In this document: one piece after another, positions 8,120-18,247 of the stretch
How positions within the stretch are numbered: the stretch's first letter is position 1
Layout: each line of letters opens with the position of its first letter
Assembly (NCBI RefSeq): GCF_900115265.1
Contig: NZ_FOVU01000001.1
Span: 1,151,001-1,215,000, forward strand
Length of the DNA stretch: 64,000 nt
Source: Bradyrhizobium sp. Ghvi
Lineage (GTDB): Bacteria; Pseudomonadota; Alphaproteobacteria; Rhizobiales; Xanthobacteraceae
Direction: 5' to 3'
The notes under the pieces: generated by a model
Told to the model about the DNA's origin: nothing
What the model saw: the letters and a program-made list of their open reading frames with translations, nothing else
The model's database searches: none
Program-made: the position numbers and the translations under genes

Positions 8120-9007
8120 ATGGCCGATGAAGCGCGTTCGCGATTGGGCCGGGGTCTTGCGAGTCTGATTGGTGATGTCGGCGGCGAAGCCCAGCACGTC
8201 GACCGTCCCCGTGCGCAGCGCAAGGTGCCGATCGAATTCATCAAGGCCAATCCGCGCAATCCGCGTCGAACATTTTCGGACACCGAGCTCAAGGAGCTCT
8301 CTGAATCCATCAAGCAGCATGGCGTGATCCAGCCGATCGTGGTGCGTCCTGTGAAGGGCGCGCAGGATCGCTACGAAATCATCGCCGGCGAACGGCGCTG
8401 GCGCGCCTCGCAAATGGCCGGCCTGCATGAAGTGCCGATCGTGCCGGTCGATATCAGCGACAGCGATGCGCTGGAGTTCGCGATCGTCGAGAACGTGCAG
8501 CGCGAAGATCTCAACCCGATGGAAGAGGCGCAGGGCTATCACGCGCTCGCCAGCGAGTTCAAACGCAGCCAGGACGACATCGCAAAGGTCGTCGGCAAGA
8601 GCCGCAGCCACGTCGCCAACATGATGCGGCTGACCAAGCTTCCTGCCGAGGTGCAGGCCTTCATCGCGACCGGCGAGCTGACTGCCGGTCACGCCCGCGC
8701 GCTGATCGGCGTGCCCGATCCGCTGGCCGCCGCCAAGCGCATCGTCGAGGAAGGTCTCAACGTCCGTCAGGCTGAGGCGCTCGCGCATGAAGAGGGCGTA
8801 CCGGAGCGCAAGCCGCAGAAGGCGCGCAGCAGCGGCGGCAAGGAGAAAGACCCTGATACGATCGACCTGGAGAAGCGCGTCAGCGACGCACTCGGCCTCA
8901 AGGTCACCGTCAATCACCGCGATCCCGGCGGCTCGGTCCAGATCAACTACCGCAACCTCGATCAGCTCGACGAGGTGATGAAGCGGCTGGCGAAGGGCGC
9001 GCTGTAG
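8120..9007 (+). CDS. parB: Chromosome partitioning protein ParB
   Basis: ParB binds parS, closes as a CTP-dependent clamp and spreads, and stimulates ParA. The 295-residue form starts MADEARSRLGRGLASLIGD, the usual basic N-terminal ParA-interaction motif (RLGRGLASL). The CTPase motif GERRWRA lies at 90-96, followed by ENVQREDLNPMEEA and a helix-turn-helix region (about 135-185). The C-terminal dimer domain ends at the stop. A GTG at 8099 would add seven residues, but ATG 8120 is preceded by AAGGGAG and fits the family. Its targets, the parS sites, are at 4101-6273. Confidence 0.95.
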   Translation: MADEARSRLGRGLASLIGDVGGEAQHVDRPRAQRKVPIEFIKANPRNPRRTFSDTELKELSESIKQHGVIQPIVVRPVKGAQDRYEIIAGERRWRASQMAGLHEVPIVPVDISDSDALEFAIVENVQREDLNPMEEAQGYHALASEFKRSQDDIAKVVGKSRSHVANMMRLTKLPAEVQAFIATGELTAGHARALIGVPDPLAAAKRIVEEGLNVRQAEALAHEEGVPERKPQKARSSGGKEKDPDTIDLEKRVSDALGLKVTVNHRDPGGSVQINYRNLDQLDEVMKRLAKGAL

Positions 9008-9093
9008 TCGCGCCGCCTCTGCATATCCGTCACCCGGAGTCCGCTTCTTCAGCGGGCCTCGAAGGGCGACGGCTCAGCTGCATCGGGGCCGTT

Positions 9094-9150
9094 CATCCTT
9101 CGAGGCTTCCGGCGCGATGCTTGGCATCGCGCCAGTCGCGCCTCAGGATG
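9094..9150. repeat. Palindromic intergenic repeat (REP-like)
   Basis: This lies between the convergent parB and holA genes. GGCGCGATGC (9111-9120) and GCATCGCGCC (9124-9133) form a perfect hairpin, flanked by CATCCTTCGAGGC and GCGCCTCAGGATG as imperfect outer arms. It may act as a bidirectional structural terminator; otherwise it is a typical repeat of this genus. Confidence 0.6.
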
Positions 9151-9210
9151 ACGGATTGGCGATTCTGGATTGCTCCGCTTTGCTCGCAATGACCTGGAGA
9201 GAGCGCGGGC

Positions 9211-10239
9211 TCAGCCCCGCCGCTTCGCATTCGCGGCGATCGCCATCAGCGTGCGCTGGGCGATGGCGGCGGCGAGCGTGGATTGCTTGCGGGTATCGAG
9301 TGCGGCGGTTGCGAGCTGCTCGATGACCGCGGCGAGCTTCGCCGCGCTGAAATTGCGCAGCGCGGTTTCGACCATCGGCTTCCGTGAGAAATGCAGCCGC
9401 GGATATCCACCGTCGAGCACGGCGGAGGCCGGCGTACCGTCGGCAATCGCGAGCGCGGATTTGTGCAGCCACGCGGCTTGGCGCTGCGCTGCCGAGATGA
9501 TCACGCCGGGATAGGTGCCGGCGATCATGGCCTTGGCGAATTCGGTCTCGACGATGTCGGGCCGGCCCGCGAAGGCGCCGTCGACGATCGGATCGAGCTT
9601 CAGCTCGGATGCGTCCGCAACCACTGACGTCACGTCATCCAGCGTGATCTCGCCTTTGCCGTGCGCATAGAGTGTCAGCTTGCGCAACTCGTTGCGCGAG
9701 GCCTGACGGTCTCCGCCCAGGAACGACATCAGCGCGGCGCGGGCGTCCGGGGCGATGCGCAAGTTAGCGATGCGGAGCTCGTCCTCCATCAATTTCGCCA
9801 GATCGCGCTCGGTGTCGGGATAGCAGCCGATCGCCACGGCGGACTTGGCTTTCTCGCAGGCCTTGCGCAGCGGTGATTCCGGCCGCAGCTCGCCGGCCTC
9901 GATCACGATTCGGCAATCCCTGACGCTCATCTCGGCCAGCGTGTCGACACCGGCAGCGAAGCTGCGCGATCCCGCGCGGATGCGAATGGCGCGGCGGCCG
10001 CCGAACAGTGGCACCGTCATGGCTTCGTCGACCAGGCGCGACGGCTCGGCGGAGAGCTCGTCGCCGTCGAGCTTCACGAGGGAGAAGGGATCGTTGGGAT
10101 CATCGACAGCGGAGGCAATCAGCGCGTCGGCGCGCTCGCGTACCAGGCCGGCATCAGGACCATAGAGCAGGATGATCGGTCGGCCCGAATCGGGACGGGC
10201 GAGGAAGGCGTCGATCTCTTTTCCGCGCAGCGCGACCAT
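9211..10239 (-). CDS. holA: DNA polymerase III subunit delta (HolA)
   Basis: The delta subunit is the wrench of the clamp loader and opens the beta sliding clamp during replication. The 342-residue protein begins MVALRGKEIDAFLARPD and has the degenerate AAA+ domain I region (IILLYGPDAGLVRERADALI, about 22-41), the LFGGRRAIRI block and the C-terminal helical domain, matching HolA in length and pattern. It is the last gene of the minus-strand run leuS-lptE-holA, separated from lptE by a repeat. This linkage of leuS, lptE and holA is widespread in proteobacteria. Confidence 0.93.
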   Translation of the reverse strand: MVALRGKEIDAFLARPDSGRPIILLYGPDAGLVRERADALIASAVDDPNDPFSLVKLDGDELSAEPSRLVDEAMTVPLFGGRRAIRIRAGSRSFAAGVDTLAEMSVRDCRIVIEAGELRPESPLRKACEKAKSAVAIGCYPDTERDLAKLMEDELRIANLRIAPDARAALMSFLGGDRQASRNELRKLTLYAHGKGEITLDDVTSVVADASELKLDPIVDGAFAGRPDIVETEFAKAMIAGTYPGVIISAAQRQAAWLHKSALAIADGTPASAVLDGGYPRLHFSRKPMVETALRNFSAAKLAAVIEQLATAALDTRKQSTLAAAIAQRTLMAIAANAKRRG

Positions 10240-10253
10240 GTTGTCTCAACGGC

Positions 10254-10365
10254 GTCATTCCGAGACGGCTCGAAGAGCCGAACTACGGCGCGCAATTGCG
10301 CGCCTGAGAATCTCGATCCACAATCTCTAGATTCCGGGTTCATGCTTCGCATGCTCCGGAATGAC
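10254..10365. repeat. GTCATTCCG-family intergenic repeat
   Basis: GTCATTCCG (10254-10262) and CGGAATGAC (10357-10365) are the outer arms, with internal palindromes between them. It occupies most of the lptE-holA gap. Further copies of the family lie at 34133, 50240, 55480 and 60203. Confidence 0.7.
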
Positions 10366-10373
10366 GGGGAGGG

Positions 10374-10925
10374 TCAGGTGCCCGCAGTGAAGAACGCGGC
10401 GAGCCGGGTGTTGATGTTCTCGGCGATCTCGTTCGCGGCACGATCCTCGGCGTCACGCACCGCGCGGTTGCGGGCGAAGCGCTGGTAGGAGCCGGGCAGG
10501 TCATAGGACACGCGCGAGAAGGTGGTGCCGGTCATGACCGACTTGCCGGTCGCGACCTCGACCAGATTGTATTGGCAGTCGATGCCGTAGTTCTCGGTAT
10601 TAGGCAGGCCGGTATTGGGATCGACGATCAGCGATGTCTTGCTGGTGTTGAAACGGATATCCAGCCGGTGGGTCGGGGGCATGCCCGTTGCCGAGCCGTA
10701 GAGCTTGAAAGCGAGGGCATTGCGGACCTCGACGCCGACCCGCGCCTCGCGCGAGGCGTTGGCCTTGGAGATCGGCGGCAGCTCGACCCCCATCAGCTTT
10801 TCACGCAAACCCGGGGTGCCGTCGGTATGCTCGGCATACATCGGCTGGAAACAGCCAGCTGTCGTCGCCGCCAAGGCGGCGACCGCGAGCAGCCGGGCTG
10901 CGATGCGGATCCTAGCCGACAACAT
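10374..10925 (-). CDS. lptE: LPS-assembly lipoprotein LptE
   Basis: LptE is the outer-membrane lipoprotein that plugs the LptD barrel and helps place lipopolysaccharide on the cell surface. The 183-residue protein has a signal peptide ending in a lipobox near residues 22-25 (TAGC, Cys acylated), followed by [11 protein letters not shown] as in rhizobial LptE. The C-terminal half carries the conserved [19 protein letters not shown] helix. Its start overlaps the 3' end of leuS by 14 bp, showing co-transcription and probably translational coupling. Confidence 0.9.
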   Translation of the reverse strand: MLSARIRIAARLLAVAALAATTAGCFQPMYAEHTDGTPGLREKLMGVELPPISKANASREARVGVEVRNALAFKLYGSATGMPPTHRLDIRFNTSKTSLIVDPNTGLPNTENYGIDCQYNLVEVATGKSVMTGTTFSRVSYDLPGSYQRFARNRAVRDAEDRAANEIAENINTRLAAFFTAGT

Positions 10926-13536
10926 TCACGATCCTCTTGGGGACGATGATCACCTTGCGGACGGGCTTGCCGTCCAGGGCCAGTTTTACAGCATCGAGGG
11001 CCAAAGCGGCAGCCTCGATTTCCGGATTTTGGGCCGCTGTTGCAACCGTGACCTCACCCCGCTTCTTGCCATTGACCTGGACCACCAGGGTCACGCTGTT
11101 TTCAACCAGCAAATCGCGTTCGATTTGCGGCCAATTGGCCTCGGAAACCAGCCCGGGCTGGCCGAGCACTTGCCAGCACTCTTCGGCCAGATGCGGCATC
11201 ATCGGGGAGAACAGCTGGACCAGGATCTGGCTAGCCTCACGGATCGCCCAGGCGAGATCCGCCGCCGGCTGGCCGGGGCGCTGCAGCACCTCCGAGAACG
11301 CGTTCGTGAACTCGCGGATATGGGCGAGGCAGACGTTGAAGTGCAGCCGTTCGACACCTGATGTGACCTTGTCGAGCGCGCCATGGGCAGCCTTGCGCAA
11401 GGCGGTCGCATCCGGACCGAACGAGGCCGGCCGGGCCGCGGGGGCGGCCTTGCCGAGTTCCGCAGCGTCATTCACCAGCCGCCACAGCCGCTGCACGAAG
11501 CGCGAGGCGCCCTGGACGCGCTCGTCACTCCAGATCACGTCGCGGTCGGGCGGTGAGTCCGACAGCATGAACCACCGGGCGACGTCGGCGCCATAGGTCG
11601 CGATGATGTCGTCGGGGTCGACCGTGTTCTTCTTCGACTTCGACATCTTCTCGATCGGGCCGATCGCGACGTCCTCGCCGGTCGCCAGCAGCGTCGCGCG
11701 GCGGCCGTTGCCGCCAACCTCGATCTTCACCTCGGCGGGCTGCACCCAGCTGCCGTCGGCCTTCTGATAGGTCTCGTGCACCACCATGCCCTGCGTGAAC
11801 ATGCCGGCGAATGGCTCATCCAGCGCGATGTGACCGGTCGCCTTCATCGCGCGGGTGAAGAAGCGGCTGTAGAGCAGATGCAGGATCGCGTGCTCGACGC
11901 CGCCGATATACTGGTCGACCGGCAGCATCCGGTTGGCGATCGCAGGCGTCGTCGGTGCGGTCTCGTTCCAGGGATCGGTGAAGCGCGCAAAATACCAGGA
12001 CGAGTCGACGAAAGTGTCCATGGTGTCGGTTTCGCGGGTCGCCTTGCCGCCGCATTTCGGGCAGGTGACGTGCTTCCAGGTGGGGTGATGGTCGAGCGCG
12101 TTGCCCGGCTTGTCGAAGCTCACATCCTCCGGCAGCACCACCGGCAACTGGTCGTCCGGTACCGGCACCACGTCGCACTTCGGACAATGGATGACCGGAA
12201 TCGGGCAGCCCCAATAGCGCTGGCGCGAAATGCCCCAGTCGCGCAGGCGGAAATTGACCTGGCGCTCGCCGACCGGCGCGTTGCCTCGCAGCTCGCCTTC
12301 CAGCCGCTTGGCGACTTCGTCCTTGGCCTGATCGATCGTCATGCCGTCGAGGAAGCGCGAATTGATCATGCGGCCATCGCCGTCATGGGCGGTGTCGGTG
12401 ATGACGAATGATTTTGGATCCTGGCCCTCGGGACAGACGACCGGCGTGTTGCCGAGGTTGTACTTGTTGACGAAATCGAGGTCGCGTTGGTCGTGTGCGG
12501 GGCAGCCGAAGATCGCGCCGGTGCCGTATTCCATCAGCACGAAATTGGCGACATAGACCGGCAGCTTCCAGGAGGGATCGAACGGGTGCACCGCGCGGAT
12601 GCCGGTGTCAAAGCCCTGCTTCTCCGCAGTGTCGATGATCTCCTGCGCCGTGCCGATCTTCTTGATGTCGGCGATGAACTTTGCAAGCTCAGGGTTCTTG
12701 GCTGCAGCAGCCTGTGCCAACGGGTGGTCGGCCGAGATCGCCATGAACTTCGCGCCGAACAGCGTGTCGGGGCGCGTCGTGAAGATCTTCAGCTCGCTCT
12801 CGCCGGCCGGCGTCGTCGCCTGATCCAGCGCGAAGCGGATCAAGAGGCCCTCGGAGCGGCCGATCCAGTTGCGCTGCATCAGCCTGACCTTGTCGGGCCA
12901 GCGGTCGAGCCCATCCAGCGCGGACAGCAATTCCTGCGAGTATTTCGTGATCTTGAAGACCCACTGGCTCATCTCGCGCTGTTCGACAACAGCGCCGGAG
13001 CGCCAGCCGCGGCCGTCGATCACCTGCTCGTTGGCGAGCACGGTCATGTCGACCGGATCCCAATTGAGCTTGCGCTTCTCGCGCTCGGCGAGGCCCGCGG
13101 CGAGCATGTCCAAGAACATCTTCTGCTGATGCTTGTAGTAGCTGGGGTCGCAGGTCGCGAATTCGCGGCTCCAGTCCAGCGATAGCCCGATCGAGCGGAG
13201 CTGCTTCTTCATCGCGGCGATGTTGTCGTAGGTCCAGGCCTTTGGCGCCACCTTGCGCTCGATGGCGGCGTTCTCGGCCGGCAGGCCGAAGGCGTCCCAG
13301 CCCATCGGATGCAGTACGTTGAACCCCTTGGCGCGCATGAAGCGGGCCAGCACGTCGCCGAGCGTATAGTTGCGGACATGGCCGATATGGATGCGCCCGG
13401 AGGGGTAGGGGAACATCTCCAGCACATAATATTTCGGCCGCGAATCATCGTTCTTCGAGACGAAGATCGCCTGGTCGTCCCAGATGCGTTGCCAGCGCGG
13501 TTCGGCGTCGCGGGCGTTATAGCGTTCGGAGGTCAT
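10912..13536 (-). CDS. leuS: Leucine--tRNA ligase
   Basis: This class I aminoacyl-tRNA synthetase charges tRNA-Leu. The 874-residue length is normal for bacterial LeuRS. Visible motifs are the HIGH signature in [15 protein letters not shown] (about 45-59), a CP1 editing domain in the middle, a zinc-type insertion ([13 protein letters not shown] and [18 protein letters not shown]), and the KMSKS loop ([14 protein letters not shown], about 630). The C-terminal domain ends in [12 protein letters not shown]. It is the first gene of the leuS-lptE-holA unit. Confidence 0.96.
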   Translation of the reverse strand: MTSERYNARDAEPRWQRIWDDQAIFVSKNDDSRPKYYVLEMFPYPSGRIHIGHVRNYTLGDVLARFMRAKGFNVLHPMGWDAFGLPAENAAIERKVAPKAWTYDNIAAMKKQLRSIGLSLDWSREFATCDPSYYKHQQKMFLDMLAAGLAEREKRKLNWDPVDMTVLANEQVIDGRGWRSGAVVEQREMSQWVFKITKYSQELLSALDGLDRWPDKVRLMQRNWIGRSEGLLIRFALDQATTPAGESELKIFTTRPDTLFGAKFMAISADHPLAQAAAAKNPELAKFIADIKKIGTAQEIIDTAEKQGFDTGIRAVHPFDPSWKLPVYVANFVLMEYGTGAIFGCPAHDQRDLDFVNKYNLGNTPVVCPEGQDPKSFVITDTAHDGDGRMINSRFLDGMTIDQAKDEVAKRLEGELRGNAPVGERQVNFRLRDWGISRQRYWGCPIPVIHCPKCDVVPVPDDQLPVVLPEDVSFDKPGNALDHHPTWKHVTCPKCGGKATRETDTMDTFVDSSWYFARFTDPWNETAPTTPAIANRMLPVDQYIGGVEHAILHLLYSRFFTRAMKATGHIALDEPFAGMFTQGMVVHETYQKADGSWVQPAEVKIEVGGNGRRATLLATGEDVAIGPIEKMSKSKKNTVDPDDIIATYGADVARWFMLSDSPPDRDVIWSDERVQGASRFVQRLWRLVNDAAELGKAAPAARPASFGPDATALRKAAHGALDKVTSGVERLHFNVCLAHIREFTNAFSEVLQRPGQPAADLAWAIREASQILVQLFSPMMPHLAEECWQVLGQPGLVSEANWPQIERDLLVENSVTLVVQVNGKKRGEVTVATAAQNPEIEAAALALDAVKLALDGKPVRKVIIVPKRIVNVVG

Positions 13537-13732
13537 GGAATCGTTGGGTTTTCGTGGTTTCGGCGGCCTGAAGAGGCCGGACTAGGCCATAGAAGTCCTC
13601 GGGGGGTCAATGGGTTGCCGAGGGAAGTGGTGGCGCGCAATGCTGCTCCGCAAAAGTACGGATGAGGGCATTGGGATCGGATTAAGGGGTCGATGCGAGT
13701 TTGGCCGTCAATAGGGTACCCCGCGTCAGGCA

Positions 13733-14779
13733 ATGGCCTCAAATTTCGACGATCCCGACTATGACTATGCCGCCTCCATCGCCGGGCGGGCGGTGCGGAG
13801 CATGGCCGAGCAGCGGATTCCGCCGACGCCGACCAATTTCGCCATCTGGTTCCAGTATTACGCCGGCGGCCATGACGATCTGCGCAATGCCATCGATCTC
13901 TTGATCGACCACAACCGTCCCTTCGACAGCCGAACCAATCAGGATCTGTTCGAGACCTATATCGCGCCCCATGTGAGCGCCGCCGTGGTCAATACGTCCG
14001 AGCGGCTGCATGCACTCATGAGCGCGGCGAAGGAGTTTCTGGCCACCGCGATCGCCGACAACCGCTCCCAGATGCAGGTGATCAGCCAGGTTGCCGATCA
14101 GGGCCAGGCGGGCGTCGATCCGAAGGCGCTGGTCGCCCGGCTCATGAACGAGCTGGCGCGGGCCGCAACGAGGACGACGCGGCTCGAGGCAGGCTTTGCG
14201 GAAAAGACTCGCGAGCTCGACGTCATCAGAGATTCGCTCTCCAAGTCCGAGGAGCGCGCCCGGACCGACACGCTGACGGGGCTCGCCAACCGGCGGGCGC
14301 TGGATGAGTTCCTGCGCAAGGCGCAGACGACGGCGGATTGGGGCGAGCCGCTGAGCGTCCTGCTGCTCGACATCGACCACTTCAAGACCTTCAACGACAA
14401 TTTCGGCCACGGCGTCGGCGACCAGGTCTTGCGTCTGATCGCAAACGTGCTGCGTGAAAAGGTCCGGCCGCAGGATCTGCCGGCCCGCTACGGCGGCGAG
14501 GAGTTGATCGCGGTGCTGCCCGACGCTGATCTTGCAGCGTGCGCTGACATCGCCGAGCGCATCAGGCGGGCGATCGCGGAGTGCACCATCACGCGCCGCT
14601 CGACCGGCGAGGTGTTGCCGAATATCACGGTTTCAATCGGCGTGTCGCAGTATCGGATTGGCGAGGCGATCGCCGATTTGATCGAGCGCTGCGACCGCGC
14701 GCTCTATCTCGCCAAGGGCGGCGGCCGCAACCGCGTGGTGACGGAGAGCGAACTCGACCGCGCCGAGGCGGCAGGTTAG
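13733..14779 (+). CDS. Soluble diguanylate cyclase (GGDEF) with an I-site
   Basis: The C-terminal GGDEF domain (about residues 175-340) makes cyclic di-GMP from two GTP. The active site reads GGEEL, and the product-inhibition I-site RxxD (RPQD) sits five residues before it, so the enzyme looks active and feedback-inhibited. The N-terminal ~170 residues are soluble and helical with a coiled-coil stretch before the catalytic domain. They begin with the ASIAGRAVRSMAEQRIPPTPTNFAIW block seen in a family of alphaproteobacterial cytosolic cyclases. No membrane segment is present. It converges with a membrane diguanylate cyclase gene 35 bp away. Confidence 0.9.
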   Translation: MASNFDDPDYDYAASIAGRAVRSMAEQRIPPTPTNFAIWFQYYAGGHDDLRNAIDLLIDHNRPFDSRTNQDLFETYIAPHVSAAVVNTSERLHALMSAAKEFLATAIADNRSQMQVISQVADQGQAGVDPKALVARLMNELARAATRTTRLEAGFAEKTRELDVIRDSLSKSEERARTDTLTGLANRRALDEFLRKAQTTADWGEPLSVLLLDIDHFKTFNDNFGHGVGDQVLRLIANVLREKVRPQDLPARYGGEELIAVLPDADLAACADIAERIRRAIAECTITRRSTGEVLPNITVSIGVSQYRIGEAIADLIERCDRALYLAKGGGRNRVVTESELDRAEAAG

Positions 14780-14814
14780 CGGCGCACTGTGAGATCAGGA
14801 CTCATAGTCGTGGT

Positions 14815-16512
14815 TTAGCCTGCCATCGCGATCTTGGCCGCGCCGCTCTCGATCGCCTGTACGCCATGCTCGACGACATTGTTGCGACCGCGATGCTTGG
14901 CGGCGTAGAGCGCCGCGTCGGCAGCCTCGATCAGATCGCCCGGGCGCAAGGCTTCGTTCGGTCGCGCCGCCGCCACGCCGATCGACACCGTGACGACCAT
15001 GTGGGTCGAAGTGATGTGCGGCAGGCAGAGTTTCAGGACGGCCGCACGCACCTGCTCGCCAATCTCGACGGCGCGGTTGACGTCGGTGTTCGGCACCAGC
15101 AGACAGAATTCTTCGCCGCCATAGCGGGCCGCAAAGCCCATGGTGTCGGCGGCGATGTCGGACAGCGACTCGCCGAGTCGGGTCAGGCAGGAATCGCCCT
15201 CGAGATGGCCGTAGGTGTCGTTGAACAGCTTGAAATGGTCGACGTCGATCATCAGAAGCGCGAGCTCGCTGCCATATTGCTGCGCGCGCATCCATTCGAA
15301 GTCGAGCCGGCTCTGGAAGCCGCGACGGTTGGCAAGTCCCGAGAGCATGTCGATCGACGCCATCACCGTCAGCCGGTCGTTGGATGCGATCAACTCGCGC
15401 TCGCGCTGGCTGAGCTGGGCTGCCATCGCGTTGAAGGCGCGCGCCAACGGCACGAATTCGGCCGGCAGCCGGTTGCGCGCGGCGCGGGCCGACAGATCGC
15501 CCTCGCCGAGACGCTTGGCCATGTCGGCGAGCATTTCGATCGGGTTGATCACGAGCTTCTCGGCGGCGATCAGCGCGCCTAGCAGCACGAACATGACGAC
15601 GAAGGCGAGCTGGAGATAGGCGGTGCGGATGTCGCGGTTCACCGCCGCGGAGACCTTGTCTTCGTCGATGCTGGCGATCAGGCGGGAATTGGTGCCGGCG
15701 ATGCGGATGAAGCTGACCGCGCGACGTGATCCGTCAGCGGCGAGGAAGGACAGCGAGCCTTCGTCCTGGTTCGAGCGCAGGGCCATGTCGGCGATCGCCG
15801 ACATCAGCGGCATGTTGTCGAGGGGCCGGCCGACGGCACTATGCTGGTCCGCAGGCGCGGCCAACACGGTGCCGGCGCTGTCGACCAGCACCGCAGTAAT
15901 GCCGGCGCGGCCGCCCAGATTGTTCATCACCTTCGACATCCAGTCGAGGTTGACGGTTGCGAGTACGACGGCGTCAGCGGCGCCGCTGAACGCGGAAACC
16001 GGATAGACCGCCATCACGGTCGGCGCCTGCAACGGCCGGGACAGGATGAAGTCGGACAGCACGAAGCGGCCGGTCTCCTGTGCCTGCTGGAAATAAGGCC
16101 GGTCAGAAAGGTCGAGGCCCACATACATGTTGTTGGTCGCGCACTGGATGCGGCCGTCCTGGCCGGCGATCAGGAGCGTGCGGATCCAGGGAAGGTTCGC
16201 CGGCAGGCTCGCGCGCAACACGTCGCAACTCTTGCTGACGCCACCGGCGGAGGCGCGGATGAAGGCTTCCGATTTCAGGATGGTTTCGACCGACGAGATC
16301 ACCTCGCGCTGCGCATCGGCGCTGTGTCTTGCGATGGTGGTGAATTCGGCGGCCGCCTGCGCAATCTGCTTGGTGCGGGTGTCTTCAAGCGAGCGGATGC
16401 GCTCGAGCATCAACGGCGCGACCAGAATCACCGCGAGCAATGCAAGGCGGGCCCTGATGCCGAGGGCCTGCTTGAGTTTTGCTCGTTTGCGGTTGAAACT
16501 GATGTTGGCCAT
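14815..16512 (-). CDS. Membrane sensor diguanylate cyclase (Cache-HAMP-GGDEF)
   Basis: The 565-residue protein has an N-terminal transmembrane helix (RARLALLAVILVAPLML), a periplasmic double-Cache-like sensor domain of about 240 residues, a second helix (AYLQLAFVVMFVLLGALIAA), a HAMP linker and a C-terminal GGDEF domain with GGEEF. It should convert an extracellular signal into cyclic di-GMP. No RxxD I-site is found at the usual position five residues before GGEEF, unlike its convergent neighbour. ATG 16512 (MANISFNRKR) is preferred over a TTG eight codons upstream. Confidence 0.9.
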   Translation of the reverse strand: MANISFNRKRAKLKQALGIRARLALLAVILVAPLMLERIRSLEDTRTKQIAQAAAEFTTIARHSADAQREVISSVETILKSEAFIRASAGGVSKSCDVLRASLPANLPWIRTLLIAGQDGRIQCATNNMYVGLDLSDRPYFQQAQETGRFVLSDFILSRPLQAPTVMAVYPVSAFSGAADAVVLATVNLDWMSKVMNNLGGRAGITAVLVDSAGTVLAAPADQHSAVGRPLDNMPLMSAIADMALRSNQDEGSLSFLAADGSRRAVSFIRIAGTNSRLIASIDEDKVSAAVNRDIRTAYLQLAFVVMFVLLGALIAAEKLVINPIEMLADMAKRLGEGDLSARAARNRLPAEFVPLARAFNAMAAQLSQRERELIASNDRLTVMASIDMLSGLANRRGFQSRLDFEWMRAQQYGSELALLMIDVDHFKLFNDTYGHLEGDSCLTRLGESLSDIAADTMGFAARYGGEEFCLLVPNTDVNRAVEIGEQVRAAVLKLCLPHITSTHMVVTVSIGVAAARPNEALRPGDLIEAADAALYAAKHRGRNNVVEHGVQAIESGAAKIAMAG

Positions 16513-16620
16513 CTTCGCTACCCACCCCGCGGGCAAGGTAAAGCGAAGGGTTCAAAAACTCTTTCTTGAACTGGGTAAAATTGGAACTACCTCCGGTACT
16601 GACATAGCCCGATCGACATC

Positions 16621-17310
16621 ATGACAGACAACAAAGCCGCGCCGGTAACCGGCGATTCACCAAACGCGCTTGCCGCGGTCGAAGCGGAGATTGCACGCGC
16701 CTGCAAGGATGCGCAGCGCGATCGTGGCTCGGTCACGCTGATCGCGGTGTCCAAGACGTTCGCTGCGGATGCAATTCTCCCGGTTATCGGCGCCGGACAG
16801 CGCGTATTCGGCGAGAATCGCGTGCAGGAGGCCAAAAGCAAGTGGCCGGCGTTAACGGCCGATTACCCTGATATCGCGCTGCATCTGATCGGGCCGCTGC
16901 AATCCAACAAGGCGAAAGAGGCGGTCGCGCTGTTCGATGCCATTCACTCGGTCGACCGTCCGAGCATTTGCGTGGCGTTAGCCAAGGAAATCGAATCCCA
17001 GAACAAGCATCCGCAACTCTTCGTCCAGATCAACACCGGCGAGGAGCCGCAGAAGGCCGGCGTCGCGCCCGGCGAGGCCGACGCCTTCCTCGCGAGTTGC
17101 CGCGACACCTATGGCCTGACGATATCAGGCCTGATGTGCATTCCGCCGGTGGACGAGCCGCCGGCCGCGCATTTTGCACTGACCGCCAAGATCGCCGCGC
17201 GCAACGGATTGCAGAATCTGTCGATGGGCATGAGCGCCGACTATGCGACCGCCATCATGTTGGGTGCCACCCATGTGCGCGTGGGAAGCGCGATCTTCGG
17301 GCATCGGTGA
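16621..17310 (+). CDS. YggS/PLPBP-family pyridoxal-phosphate homeostasis protein
   Basis: YggS proteins bind pyridoxal 5'-phosphate without known catalysis and buffer PLP and amino-acid metabolism. The 229-residue TIM-barrel protein has the PLP lysine in LIAVSKTF (about residues 40-47), FGENRVQEAKSKW, HLIGPLQSNKAKEAV and the C-terminal LSMGMSADYATAIMLGATHVRVGSAIFG phosphate-binding block. It is divergent from the membrane cyclase gene, with a 108-bp shared upstream region. The family call is secure. Confidence 0.94.
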   Translation: MTDNKAAPVTGDSPNALAAVEAEIARACKDAQRDRGSVTLIAVSKTFAADAILPVIGAGQRVFGENRVQEAKSKWPALTADYPDIALHLIGPLQSNKAKEAVALFDAIHSVDRPSICVALAKEIESQNKHPQLFVQINTGEEPQKAGVAPGEADAFLASCRDTYGLTISGLMCIPPVDEPPAAHFALTAKIAARNGLQNLSMGMSADYATAIMLGATHVRVGSAIFGHR

Positions 17311-17353
17311 CAGCCGTCGGCGAGAGCTGCGTCAGTCAAGGTGGTTGATTTCG

Positions 17354-17437
17354 TCATTGCGAGCGCAGCGAAGCAATCCAGAATCTTTCCGCGGAGGCAG
17401 CCTGGATTGCTTCGTCGCAAGAGCTCCTCGCAATGAC
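17354..17437. repeat. GTCATTGCGAG-family palindromic repeat
   Basis: The outer arms GTCATTGCGAG (17354-17364) and CTCGCAATGAC (17427-17437) are perfect, and inner arms GAAGCAATCCAG and CTGGATTGCTTC also pair. It fills the gap between convergent genes and could act as a bidirectional transcription barrier. Confidence 0.75.
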
Positions 17438-17455
17438 GGCGGAGTTTGAGATCGC

Positions 17456-18241
17456 CTATTCAAACCCCACCGACACTTTCCCCAGCATACCGAAATCCGC
17501 CGCAAAATGATCGCCGGCCTGGATCGGCAGCGGCGGATGACAGGTTCCCGTCGTCACCACCTCCCCTGCCCGCAAGGTGATGCCGAGCCCGCGCAGCTCG
17601 TTGGCAAGCCAGGTCAGCGCTATCAGGGGACCGCCGAGCACGTTCTTGCCGTGACCGACATAGCGCTCGCCGCGCAGCGTGATCTGCGGCCGCTCCTCGA
17701 CGAGATCCATCGCGCGCCAGTTCGCTGGCGTCGCCGCGCCAAGCACGAACAGATGTGCACAGGCGTTGTCGGCGATCAGCTGCGCCTCGCCCGCGCTGGC
17801 GAAATCGGCGAACCGCGAGTCCGGAATCTCGATGGCAGGATGCAAGCTGTCGACGGCCGCAAGGACCTCGTCGACGCCAAAGGGCGAAGGCCGCGGCGCC
17901 AGATCGCGCCCCATGCGGAAGCAGAATTCGGGCTCGCCGACGCGCATCGCGTTGCCCTTCATCGATGCGATGCCGCCGTCGGCGATCACCGTGTCGCTCA
18001 TGATGCGGCCGGCCAGCGGTCCGGTGACATTGATGTGCTTCTGGCCGGCCTCGCTGGTCGCCGCGATCTTCCAGCCAAACAGTTTTCCGAACGATCGGTT
18101 TTCAAGCTCGGCCTGCACGGCGTAACCATCAGCGCGGCTCTGCGGCCGCAGCCGCGTCTCCAGCGCGTCAAGCTTGCTGCCGTCGCGCCAATGTCGAACG
18201 AGGACCTGCGAAGCGGCGTTGATCTGATCCTTGTCGAGCAT
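17456..18241 (-). CDS. 2-keto-4-pentenoate hydratase / fumarylacetoacetate hydrolase-like protein
   Basis: The 261-residue protein resembles the MhpD/HpaH hydratase family, which adds water to 2-hydroxypenta-2,4-dienoate in meta-cleavage pathways, or the related decarboxylases. Seen are LENRSFGKLFGWKIAATS near 45-62, the metal-site region VGEPEFCFRMGRDL (about 98-111), the VDSLHPAIEIPDSRF block and the C-terminal GDHFAADFGMLGKVSVGF. No other aromatic-degradation genes are nearby, so the substrate cannot be assigned. An L,D-transpeptidase gene lies 6 bp upstream on the same strand. Confidence 0.82.
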   Translation of the reverse strand: MLDKDQINAASQVLVRHWRDGSKLDALETRLRPQSRADGYAVQAELENRSFGKLFGWKIAATSEAGQKHINVTGPLAGRIMSDTVIADGGIASMKGNAMRVGEPEFCFRMGRDLAPRPSPFGVDEVLAAVDSLHPAIEIPDSRFADFASAGEAQLIADNACAHLFVLGAATPANWRAMDLVEERPQITLRGERYVGHGKNVLGGPLIALTWLANELRGLGITLRAGEVVTTGTCHPPLPIQAGDHFAADFGMLGKVSVGFE

Positions 18242-18247
18242 CTGTCC

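Noticed and set aside
12487..13185. Long plus-strand frame antisense to leuS.
   Set aside because: It is a high-GC shadow of the leuS codons; leuS is full length and intact on the other strand.
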